Positions 49,557 through 59,965 of a stretch of 64,000 bases of DNA are shown in pieces. The stretch is from Kuschelorhynchus macadamiae (Eukaryota > Arthropoda > Insecta > Coleoptera > Curculionidae). Made by a program: the position numbers and the translations under genes. Position 1 is the first letter of the stretch. The number at the start of each line of letters is the position of its first letter. The stretch lies in assembly GCA_030620095.1 (NCBI GenBank), contig JAUTXW010002378.1, positions 194,001 through 258,000 on the forward strand, in the 5' to 3' direction. Under the pieces are notes generated by a model. That model had not been told where the DNA came from. It saw only the letters and a program-made list of their open reading frames with translations, and did not search any database.

Positions 49557-52500
49557 TGCACAAACTAGTGATGCCGCGAGACGATGCGAGACTAAAGAAA
49601 ATTCTGTGGATTCGCCGAGAATGTCACGAGACGAGACGAGAGAGAGGGACTTTCTCTCGTGGTATAATAATTAGAAAATCTATTCCTAATTTGTTAACAG
49701 ATGATATAAAATTAATATTAAAAGCTTAATATTTAATTTTATAATAAGAGGGTAATTTTTATTTATTTAAAAACTAAAAACTAGAAAAAAAAGTGATTTA
49801 TGAAGAGTAATTGTCAACTCTTTTTAACAGTATTTCTCAGTTTTTTTATCATTTTTGTTGACCTCTTGCACTTACTGCACTTGAGACTTACTATCTCTTA
49901 TGAATGACCCAACAATCCTCTACTTTAGGAACGTAGCCGCTGCCACATTGATTCCGCGCATATCGAAAATTATTTTTTTATTTTTTTTTCGGATTGTTAT
50001 AAAAATATGGTGCAAGGAGATTTTGCGAATGATGCTTTTTTAAATCGGTTTTGGTAAAAATGATATAAGTGAAATTGCCAAAAAGAGAAAAATTTTCCCT
50101 GAAAAAATCTCGAGTGGTACTCGACATGACTATTTCACGAAAAAAATAAACAGTACCAAAATATGTATTCAATATTTTTTAAATTATTATGGAAATAAAT
50201 AAAAAAATACCTAGCTCAAGAAAATTTTGTCGCTGTATCATATCATGTTGGTTTTATCAAGGTGACTCGTTGTGCCAGTAGAAAACAGCTCGTCGTCAAG
50301 GAATTTTGGTATAAAGTACTCTAGTATAATAGTTCCAAAAATCTGTTTTCTCATAGGAACATCATTAATTGTGAATTTTTATTAATTTTTACGCTGCCAG
50401 AACCATACCTAATAAAAATAAATCAAAACAGAATCTTTTGTAGCGTCTCTTTTGATAAACAAAAATCATTCTTGGCTTTTTCGCAACTGAATAAAATTTA
50501 TTTAACTTTAAATTAATTGAAGCAAATATTTCATAAAATTACATATCTCAACATGTAGACTAGTCTGTCTTCAGAATGTTTCGATATATAATATAAACAA
50601 TACAGAAAGATTTTTGTTTGTCAATCTAAACGCAACAAATATTCTGAACACATTTAAAAAGTCCCTTTCGATGTTGTTTTGTTTTTAATCTTCTAGGTAT
50701 AGAAAAATGCGATGTTTTTCATTCCGGATATAGATCTGTTTACTAATCTTGCTCTGAAAAGAACGGCATTTCGCATACAAAAGTCGTACAAGATTTGTTT
50801 GTTGTAAACCTGCCTGTAACGTCCCAGATTAGAAAAAACAGTAGTACACATAATCGTTGTTTGATATTATTTATACACTATATCTTATACTTTTCACAGT
50901 TCTTTCCAATCGTCATATTTTCTAAAAACGGGATAAGCTTTGGGTTGGGGAGAGCAATCCTCATCCTTCTCAATAGACCAGTAAAGTCTTCATCATATGA
51001 GATTTTTTTAAAATTTGAACTAAAAACTACTTTATAATTTAGGCTTTATTTGGTTATTTTATTCTTTTAAGAAAAATATTCTATTTCTTAGGGGGCGATG
51101 TAGCGATATAGAACTAAAAAAAATTCGTTTTTTAATAAAAAGTGGTATTAGAATCCCAAAAATATTAGAAAAAACACATTTTAATAAAAAAAAAATGTCT
51201 GTATGTGAACAAAAAGTTTGTTTGTAAACAAAATAATTTTTGTTCCCGATACGAAAACGATTATTCAGAAATTGGTAAAACAGGTGAAACTTCTTTTATT
51301 TTTTTTGTAACTTAAACGCTGTGAAGCAAGGCATATTTTTTTTTTGCATACATAAGCAATAAGGTAAATCTAAGAGGATAAAGAAGCTCCTCAAGATTTT
51401 TTTAAAGCTGTAAAACGCTAAATTTTAATAAATAACCTATACATATTTTACAAAAACAACAAAATACGACAAAATCATATTTTAGTCCATAAACTTCATC
51501 TTTAGAAAAGCATTGATGTACATAGTTGATATGGGGAAGTGTTATGTTATGTTTGCCAAGGCACATTTTTTTTGGGCCAATTACTGTTATCACCAATAAA
51601 ATGGCGGCAACCGATAGCGCTGAGATTTTATACATAGCTATGAAATCAAAAAAGGAACTTTCCTTTATCATTTTTCAAAATTTTGAGGAAACTTGCAGGT
51701 ATCTGTCATTTTTCAAAAATGTATCAAATTTAGCAATTACGATAAATCATGTGACTACCTTTTTGTCATTTGAGCAAAAACTAATAGATCAAAAAGCTCC
51801 TGTGCATATATACTATACGTATACTATATACACGGGATCTGAAATAAACCAGTACCAAAAACTTAAGCATATCTAACAAATCTCAATATACAGGGTGTGT
51901 GAAAATGTCTCATGCACATAATTAATTATCTTGTGTGTTTGTGGTAGAACTTAACACCACTTTTACTTAGCTAAAAGGACAGTCTTCAGAAATGAAACAT
52001 TTTAACTTTTTTTTGAAAATTTGGATTTTATTAGAGGTTTATTTAATCTTATATTTGACATGTCGAATGGTACTTTGTCTCATCAGTATACAGGGTGTCT
52101 GTAGTAATAAATACAAAAATCTTTAAAGTTTTAGCTTAATTGGGGAGTAGGATGGAACTATGTGATATTCTCTGATGAGAGCCTATTTGAGCTATTAATT
52201 GACATAAGATGTGCACGAGTCTGTAGAGGCCTCGGAATACTAGAGTAAACGTAGATATGTATAAGAAGTTCATGCATACAGGAGTGGCTCTGTAATGTTA
52301 TAGAGGGGAATATTTGTTTAATTTATAGCTTTTATATACATCCTGTATAATAAAATACCAGAAGTAACGTTTAACCTTTTAAATATCAAATCTATAATTG
52401 AACTGGATTTCAAAAATATTTTTAAATAGATATATAGAATAAAACCAAAATTTGCAAAAAAGTTAAAAAGTAAAACGGAGTATTTTTCCTCTTAACTAGG

Positions 52501-52772
52501 TACGTGAAGGGTCTATCAAACCATTACCATAAGACAATGCCGTTTTCATGTTCGCACTACAGATTAAAAGAAGTTGTGTTTTAAGAAAGATACATGACAT
52601 GAAGTTTCGGGTACGTTAAAAATATACTTAATTTTTTGACATCAGTTTACAAAAATAAAGTTTTCTATGTTCGAGAGAAACGATACATTTTCGGCGAGAA
52701 AAGACCCCTCTCTCGTCTCGTCTTGTCTCGTGCTGCGAGAGAATTGTTCCCTCGTCTCATTATTTGTGCACC

Positions 52773-52775
<3 letters not shown>
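49557..52775. mobile_element. hAT-like inverted-repeat element
   Basis: Left end: GCACAAACTAGTGATGCCGC followed by GAGACGATGCGAGAC and GTCACGAGACGAGACGAGAG (49557-49661). Right end: its approximate reverse complement, CTCTCTCGTCTCGTCTTGTC through CTCGTCTCATTATTTGTGC (about 52706-52771). TAGTGATG-type ends with GAGACGAG repeats suggest a hAT-type transposon. I could not recognise a transposase inside, and the interior also holds an unrelated Tc1 fragment. Target duplications were not found. Confidence 0.45.
52145..52310 (+). pseudogene. Tc1-like transposase fragment
   Basis: The frame from 52149 reads WNYVIFSDESLFELLIDIRC then ARVCRGLG before a stop, matching the block around the first catalytic Asp of Tc1-like transposases (W..V.FSDES.F). 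A shifted continuation near 52270 resembles HTGVAL. TACAGGGTGTCTGTAGTAA at about 52090 may be its left inverted end. Confidence 0.55.
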
Positions 52776-52836
<61 letters not shown>

Positions 52837-52838
52837 TA
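52776..52838. repeat. (TA)n microsatellite
   Basis: TA run beside the right end of the hAT-like element. Confidence 0.97.
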
Positions 52839-52839
52839 A

Positions 52840-54214
52840 TTTTTAAATAATTTAGAAAAAATTGCTCATACTGTTTTTGCTAAGACCTCAACAAGCTTCA
52901 ATAAGTTCTTTTGGGGTCAGTTGAGTGGCCAATTCACCAGTCAGCGACCAACAACTTGAAAAATTAATATAATAATAATAAATCTATTGTTATATTAATG
53001 TTGCATGTTAGTCCTAAAATTAATTGGTCAAAATTACAGTTCCCTCGTCTATAAACCGTTACTAATAAATTGAAATAACATATTCACGTGTATGTATACT
53101 GAGAACTATCTCACCTCTAGTTTCTTTATAAAAATTAATCCGCGCCATTAGTTTTTTTTTATAATAAAGTTAGCGTAAGTATGATAACAATACAATACAG
53201 GTGCAACGTCTGGATTTATTTTTGGTTTATAAATTGGGGTTAAAAACGTGATAAAGATTCTAATCTATATAGTATAATTATCGAGAAATACAATGTCATG
53301 GCCAAGTAAACAATATTTTAATACTACTTTAGTAAATATAATAATGTAATGTTATGAATTAATAAGAGATAACTTCGACACATTGATAAGCAAAAATTAC
53401 TTCGTGGAAAATTTTTAATAGTCAATTAACAATTATCATGCGTTTTAAAAATCTATTAAAGTAAGGAAAAACTAATTATACAGGATTGACTATAAAGACA
53501 CAAAAAAGTTACATTTTTTTTTAAATAAAATACCCTGTTTATTATTTCCATCAAATGGTACCATTCTAAATATGCTAGGTTTTATACTTTATATTTAAAG
53601 CTACCCGAAGAGTTTGAGAAATACCATGCGGTAAGAGGCATTGTGTTAGAGTGAGTCGGAAAAGGCTCTACTACATAGTGGAGACAATGTGAATACATTG
53701 CCTTTTATAGCAAGGTTTTACTTAATTTTTAAAACATTTTTAACGATAAACTTACCAAACCTAAAATATTTATAATCAGCAAACAGAGATCCATTAGATA
53801 GATATATAATATCAGCTTGCTGCAACGCCGACGATTGAAAATAAATAAATAAACAAATGTTAAAAAAAGAAAACACCAATAAACTCTGGCCTCGTGTTTT
53901 AATAATCTACCGAGACTAATTTGGTTAGGGAAACGTAGGTTAAAACAAAAAGGAGTGTTTCCATGGTTATTGGAGCACTCATTAATTTCTTGTAAAAATC
54001 GCTAAAGATTTTTACAAGATAAAGGTTCTATAATACCATTTTTAATTTAATTTTTATTTTTTTTTTAATTTAGACGAACAGGCACACTATACGAAACACT
54101 AACCATCCATAGTAGAAATTTAATTACGGTTGCGGATTAAATTGTTGTGGTTCAGTGGTGATTTCGAGAAATGGGTATTCTGATTAATTATTAAAGAGTT
54201 TTTTATTTTTTTAG
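52840..54214. other. unassigned stretch before the second WD40 exon
   Basis: AT-rich, with no recognised coding similarity or repeat. The T-rich tract at 54188-54212 is the likely polypyrimidine tract of the exon that follows. Confidence 0.5.
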
Positions 54215-54376
54215 ATTTGGGGTATTGCTGTGCGAAATATACTTCTTTCTTTACCGGCTGAATATGCTCGAGGAAGTTTCTTCAAACATATGGGTCAAGG
54301 TGTAACCCAACTTTAGATAGATTCACACACTCGATTGTTTTCTTGTGGTGTAGATGGCTTAGATAGATTTACTTAG
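54215..54376 (+). pseudogene. Rbcn-3A: Rabconnectin-3A (DmX-like) last WD40 exon, with stop
   Basis: After acceptor TTTTTTTAG the frame reads IWGIAVRNILLSLPAEYARG, SFFKHMGQGVTQL, a TAG at 54314-54316, then IDSHTRLFSCGVDG. This is the final WD repeat of DmX-like proteins (family pattern: IW..., FFK..GQGVTQ, FSCGADG). It joins 44731-44891 in phase 0. After GVDG the peptide leaves the family and stops at 54374-54376, short of the normal C-terminus. The internal stop replaces an expected residue rather than shifting the frame, which favours real decay over sequencing error here. Confidence 0.7.
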
Positions 54377-56750
54377 CCATCATTTTCATTTCCAGTATGG
54401 TCTTCCATTCGTTGCTCTGTAGTGCTCTTGAAGCACTCTTACAATTCTACCCATGAAATATTCGTCCAAAACATACCGATTCCGCAATTACTCCAAAACC
54501 AAGGACCCTATCGAAAAAACTCATACCGCTAAAAATTCACGGGGGCGAAAACTACATACGGTAAAGTGTACACTTTGGGGGTACAGTGATTTTTTATGTT
54601 CCATTTAACGCGATTGCTCTGAAATTTTCTAATTCGGGTGTTCGCTTGAAAGTAGTACTTGCTTTCAGTGTGCCTTGAGGTTGCTTTCGCTTGCTCCGAT
54701 CCTGCACACAGATCAAATAAAAATGGACAAATTTCAAAAAAGTGTTTCGGGAGAAATTTTGTCTTCTTTGTTATCGGACGATGAACATAATAATCAAGAA
54801 GAATAAAAAAATATGCAATGAGCTGCCGAAAGTGGCAGATTTTATAGGTGATATATGGAGCGTGAGGTTCAATTTTTAAAAGTCGTTGGTTTTATGTTAT
54901 GAAATAATTGTTGCATCTTTAGAAGTGAAAAAACTTCAAACTTCAATCAATGAAGAAAGTCAAATAATGAGTAAAAGGCAGATGAGCATGTTTCATTCCT
55001 TGGAATTTTTACTTGATATTAAAGATAACGTCACGAGATAAATGTGGAGTGCTGTCGAGAAAACGAATGGAAGATGCTAAAAGTAAATTTTCTTTTAAAA
55101 CTGTTAGGGAATACTTATTTTCTTGAGAATGAGAAAAATATTTTTTAAATAGTATTTTTATAATATGTTCTGATTGAAATGATTCGTATTTTTCTTTAAT
55201 GTTTGATCTACTACGGGCATAAAATCTTTGACTATAACTTTATTGTTGTTGATGTTTTAATGTATTAATTGTATTGAAAATAACTAATTACTGTAGAAAC
55301 AAGTATCACTATTTACCTAAATAAATATATTATTCTAATTATAGGTATTACAAAAATTTAAACGTTGATAGTGTTTAAAATACTAGTTTCATAGTTTCTT
55401 TAAACAATAATTAAATTGTTTTATTACAGTTGGTAATATTTTTTATAATTTTAACAGTTTTAAAAAGGACTAATATGCTAATGCGATTTTATATTCTGCT
55501 ATAAAACTACATTGTCAGTGATTGAGTAGGCTAGATTTGTGCTTACGTTTTTGAATACACTTTTGGAAGCATTTGCAAATATAAATTTGTAAATGCTTCC
55601 AAAATTGTAATTGTAAATATTTATTTTCTGTTCATTTATTGTTGAAATTTGATTTATTTTAGATTATGTTGCGTACCTCTCGTGTTTCAGTTTAAATTAT
55701 GTTATAAGTGTTACTTTCTGCTGTTAAAGGATTTGCATTGCAAACTTAATTTACATTCAGGTGCAAACGTGGTGTTGTTATCTGGATTTGTCATGATAAA
55801 CTTTTATTAACATAATAAATAAACTTTTAAACAACATTTGCTTTAGATTTATAACGTATTTACTAATAATTTTAAATTTTGGAATTACCTGCAAATAGCT
55901 TGTTGAGTTTTTAAAATTTTATCCATTTGTAGTTATCTTTCTAGTCATTGATAAGTTGTCTCTTTTGTAATTTCATTTAATTATTTAAATGCACATCTAT
56001 AAAACGTGATTAAACGTAGAAGAAAAGAATAATGGTGTTTTTCATGGGGCCTGTCATCGCAAAAATCGTTCAATACACTAAGTGATGGCGGTTAAAGAAT
56101 ATCGCAAATACAAAAAAGAAGTAATTCTGATTTTTTACAATGGATGCTGCTTTTCAGGGCTACGAAACTCTACAAATCTAACACACAGTTTCATTTCTTA
56201 TAAATTATTAACATACAGTCCTATTGAAATTTCAACAAAAACATCCGATTCTACTGATTACTGAGAATATTTAAACATATGGTTTGGACTCTCCAACTCA
56301 GTGTCCACATAGCGCATATATTGGCTGTGATGTCACAACAACGCAACTCCAATAATTGAATGGCTTGGCAGGACCTTACCGAATTTAACTTAAGTTAGTA
56401 AACGATAGGTTCAAATCAGATCTTTTACGCATCGTTTTCTAAATGACAAAAAAACTGATATGTGAATCTGAAGCTACAAATTTATTGTACCGTTTCCCGC
56501 GTTTGTTATTTTATGAAGCAGAATCTAGAAGGAATATGTGTCTTCACCGCATGCAGAAATCTGATCACGAAAGCTTAGGTACCGCTCCTCTCCAGACGCT
56601 AGTAGCGAGTCGTAAACATTGGGAGTGCAGTCGCGGACTGAGCAGTAAACTTGGAAACAGTGCCATCAAGACTTATATATTTATTGGCTTTGTTTGGCTT
56701 CCCGACTTGTGCAGCGTCTTTTGGCGGAGTATAAGCAAGGTTCGTTAAAT
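54377..56750. other. 2.4-kb stretch without recognised genes
   Basis: A 27-codon frame at 54723-54806 (MDKFQKSVSGEILSSLLSDD start) and frames near 56082 and 56443 resemble nothing I know. GTTGCATCTTTAG near 54910 is a weak echo of the hammerhead-like ends described elsewhere. The inverted phrase GGAAGCATTTGCAAAT/ATTTGTAAATGCTTCC at 55564-55602 is a small hairpin. Confidence 0.4.
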
Positions 56751-56753
56751 TGA

Positions 56754-56830
56754 GAGGCCTGGTGACTCAGTGGTAGGTTGCATTACAGTGGATGTGTATT
56801 CTAATAAAGGTTCGGGCGATTACTTTTTTT
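56754..56830 (+). ncRNA. tRNA-like pol III unit (SINE head or tRNA relic)
   Basis: TGACTCAGTGG at 56763-56773 resembles an internal A box and GGTTCGGGCGA at 56809-56819 a B box, 35 bases apart, followed by seven T at 56824-56830, a pol III terminator. The 5' and 3' ends do not pair into an acceptor stem, so it is not a functional tRNA. A tRNA-derived SINE head or a tRNA pseudogene fits best. Confidence 0.5.
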
Positions 56831-57226
56831 AACAACTCATAATTATGTAAGTAGTTTTAAAAATTGAATTGCGTTTTGGTTAGCCCTGGTTATGCTTTTT
56901 TTTTGAGATGTAAAAAAGTTTATCTGTATTATAACAAGCATTTTTTTTTAACAAAACCTATACTGTTTGGTGAATCCGTCCTGTTAGGTTAGTACCAGGT
57001 TTGTCAACCATTATTAAAACCATAAATCAACATATATATAAATCCATTTTGAATAATAAAAAGTGACTCTCATTACATACATAAGTCCCTTGGAAGTTGA
57101 AATTTTGGCACCAAATAAGCTCAATTCATAAGTGCACTTATCCGTAATATCACAAATTGGCAGTGGTTATACTGGTTTTGAGTGGTGTTAATTTAGGGCT
57201 ATGGCTCCTGACCACTGTCTGCAATA
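56831..57226. other. unassigned stretch before the Tc1 element
   Basis: No recognised content. Confidence 0.5.
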
Positions 57227-58500
57227 TACAGTGCTCAACGATTTCTAATATGTTCATCCTTTATATTATTAGTTCTGATCCGTTCGTCTTAAAAAGTAGT
57301 GTGTGTTATATTTTTATGACAAATATGTCCACATGCCACAAAATTATACAATGAAACAACGAAGGGTTAACGCCTGAACGTTGAGATTTTACCCAAAGCC
57401 GAGTAAGTCGTGCGTGGAATCGATGTGAAGAATGGTACAGCATCATAATGTTGGTAGTGAAGGGCAGCAATGCAGTACAAGTCCTACTGGGGACCGATAC
57501 TTGCGGATAACAGCAAAGCGGAATCGAATCTATCCAGCTTCACGCATTACTAGGTTACCGCGTAACTCCACTGACGCAACAATTTCCAACCAAACAGTAA
57601 GGCGAAGGCTGAACATGGTAAGTTTACATGCAAGAAGACGTGCACCACATCCACCGTTAGCTAAAGAGCATATGGTAGCGAGACAACAATGGGACGAGAA
57701 ACATCGCAACTGGACAATCAACGAATGGAGAAATTGCTTATTAACGGATGAGTCCAGGTTCAGTATCTATAATTCCGACAGACATATTTTGGTCTGGAGG
57801 GAACGAGGTTACAGATATAATGAACATTTCAGGGTTCCCATCCCTACTTTTGGTGGATGGTCTAACTGTGTTTGTGGTGGAATTTGTTTTAACGTCCGCA
57901 TTGTATTGGTGGTTTTGATCAATACCACAATGACCGCTCAGAGATATAGAGATATCATTACTGTACCAATTATACATGTAATTGTACCAAATTACATTTT
58001 GGTCGATGATAATGCGCGCCCTCACCGTGCACAAATTGTGACCGAAAGCATGGATCTTCACGGTATCAACAGAATGGAGTGACCAGCCCGATCATCAGAC
58101 ATGAACTGCATAGGACATGTTTGGGCCCAAATATCAAGGCATTTGAAGAGGTTACAGGAACTGTAGAAACGCTACGCCAGTTGGATGAAATTGTTAGGTA
58201 AACGTTAAATTTACCTTAAGCTTCCGTGAATCGACTAATCCAAAGTATGCTTGCTAGAGTTCAAAATTTTATCCGGGCTCGGGGTGAGCCGGCAAGATAT
58301 TAATTTTTTTCAGTTACCGAGATTATGTTGTTGGAACAAAATTTATGTTGTGTTAATTTGAGTAAATTAATTTATGTTGTATTAATTTGAATAGATTCAC
58401 TTTTTTCTCTTAAGTCTAAAAAACAAAAATTACAGAATTTAAACAATAAAACTAGAAAAATCACAGTACATGTGCTCCTTATCAATTGTTAAGCAGTGTA
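57227..58500 (+). mobile_element. Tc1-type DNA transposon, ~1.27 kb
   Basis: The left end TACAGTGCTCAACGATTTC is mirrored by TCAATTGTTAAGCAGTGTA at 58482-58500, with TA at both extremes as expected for the family's target. The size is typical for Tc1 elements. It encloses one transposase gene that is nearly full length but disabled. Confidence 0.8.
57432..58200 (+). pseudogene. Tc1 transposase, disabled
   Basis: Open from 57432 to 58082 and readable to about 58170. Order: helix-turn-helix remnant (about residues 25-60: RITRLPRNSTDATISNQTVR), NWTINEWRNCLLTDESRFSI (first catalytic Asp), YILVDDNARPHRAQ (second Asp), then MEWPARS-type block. There TGG has become the stop TGA at 58080-58082, and the third catalytic residue, Glu in NPIEH, appears as Gly in NCIGH. 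The start of the paired-like domain is also out of frame upstream of 57432. About 215 of the usual 340 residues remain in one frame. Confidence 0.85.
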
Positions 58501-58970
58501 TATAGAATTATATCGAGATTACAAGTATTCTATTGGAGGGCTGGCGATTATTATAAAACATTTTATTTTTGGTTCAATTCTCCATGTTTCTCTGTACCTA
58601 CCCTTTAGTTGAACATACAACGTGTTGAAAATTCGAGTCTTTGTATGAGTTATCTTGCTTATTTTAAGAGACAGACAAATGTATAAATTTGGAAAGTTTT
58701 GAATTTTCCAGAAGCCTTTGGCTTTCCAATTCAATTATATAAAGGACTCTAGAAGTGCTCAAAATTCTCCATTGTAAATTTTGGCAAATTTCTGGTTTTA
58801 TGTGCTTGTCTAACACATTGTCTCTTAAATCTGGTGTTCAAATATCAAGTATGATACATTTTTAGTTTTGGGAGGTGAAATACTTGTTAAAAACGAAAAA
58901 TTTCGCACAAAAAGTTGTTTTGGAAAAACACAATTTTAGAAAGTTTTTGGAATCGAAGTTTTATAAATTC
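58501..58970. other. unassigned stretch
   Basis: No recognised coding or repeat content on either strand. Confidence 0.5.
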
Positions 58971-59750
58971 AAAATGGCGGTGACAACTTGTCGAGGAATT
59001 TTGTTTTTCGTGCAGACTCGAGTGAAAATCGGTATCCTGTGATATTTTAGAGTACAAATTATGAATTTTTAATCAATATTTAAAAAATCGAAATTGCGGC
59101 GTCGACACGCTCTACTTTATATTCATTTGTTCAATATTTTTTGTGATTAAAAAAAGTCAGACGTCATTTTATTCCATTATTAAAGCTATATACTTAAATA
59201 AAAATTCAGCCAGAAAAAAATACTTAATGGACTGATTTCAAATTGCGTGCCATAACTAATTGTGGTATAAAGATGAACTAGTAAAACTGTGGTACTAATT
59301 CAAAATTGCGGCCAAATAAACTATTTGAAATCGTAAGAAAAATCACCCTCTCAGGTTTTACATATTTTCAGGTTTTAGCGTCCCTATAGAACCCAAAAAA
59401 TGTTTCATCAATTCCGTCGGTCCGTCTGTCGGTTTGTTTGTCTGTTTGTCACTTCGCGACATACCATAAAAACTACTCATCAGATTGACTTCAAATTTTA
59501 GTCAAAAATTAAGGGTCATATAGGGATGATCTGGTAATGTTTTGGAAATAAGATGGTGACCTAGTGAAACATTAAAAAATTGTTACTAAAAATCCAATTA
59601 TCCCATTTCCTTAGATTTTGCTCAAAAATCAAGTGTTACATAGGAATGAACTGGTAACATTTTGGTATGAATATAAGATAGCAAAACGAAATAGCGGTCT
59701 AATAAAATATTTAAAAACTCGGCCTGAAAAAAATACTTATTAGCAGTGGC
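58971..59750 (+). repeat. copy of the 1-3050 repeat family
   Basis: Shares CCATAACTAATTGTGGTATA (59250 on), TCAATTCCGTCGGTCCGTCT (59408 on), CACTTCGCGACATACC and the ACTTCAAATTTTAGTCAAAA phrase with the left array. Nearly two units, plus orientation. Confidence 0.65.
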
Positions 59751-59757
59751 GCAACTA

Positions 59758-59955
59758 GCATATGCAAAACCGATAATAGTCAAATTGAAAACTGGTATAG
59801 GTGGGGTAAATGTTCTAACGCTGAAAAATAATGGAAGTCATTGACATAGATAATTAATTTTTGTCGACTACACATATTTAAAATAAAAATCATATTCCAA
59901 AAAATGGCGAAAATTCTCAAAGTTACTTAATTGTTTGTATCAAAATAATGTTTGT
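59758..59955 (+). repeat. dispersed repeat, copy 1
   Basis: Matches 62935-63140 in the same orientation: AAACCGATAATAGTCAAATT then GGTGGGGTAAATGTT and CACATATTTAAAATAAAAAT. The preceding GCAGTGGCGCAACTAGC at 59744-59760 looks like the end of a MITE of the type seen at 20136. Confidence 0.55.
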
Positions 59956-59965
59956 CCAGTATATG

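Noticed and set aside
56443..56748. 101-codon open frame starting MTKKLICESEATNLL
   Set aside because: Composition is mixed, but I see no motif or homolog pattern and no promoter or splice context.
57530..58061. Minus-strand frames of 63 and 106 codons
   Set aside because: They are shadows of the Tc1 transposase on the opposite strand.
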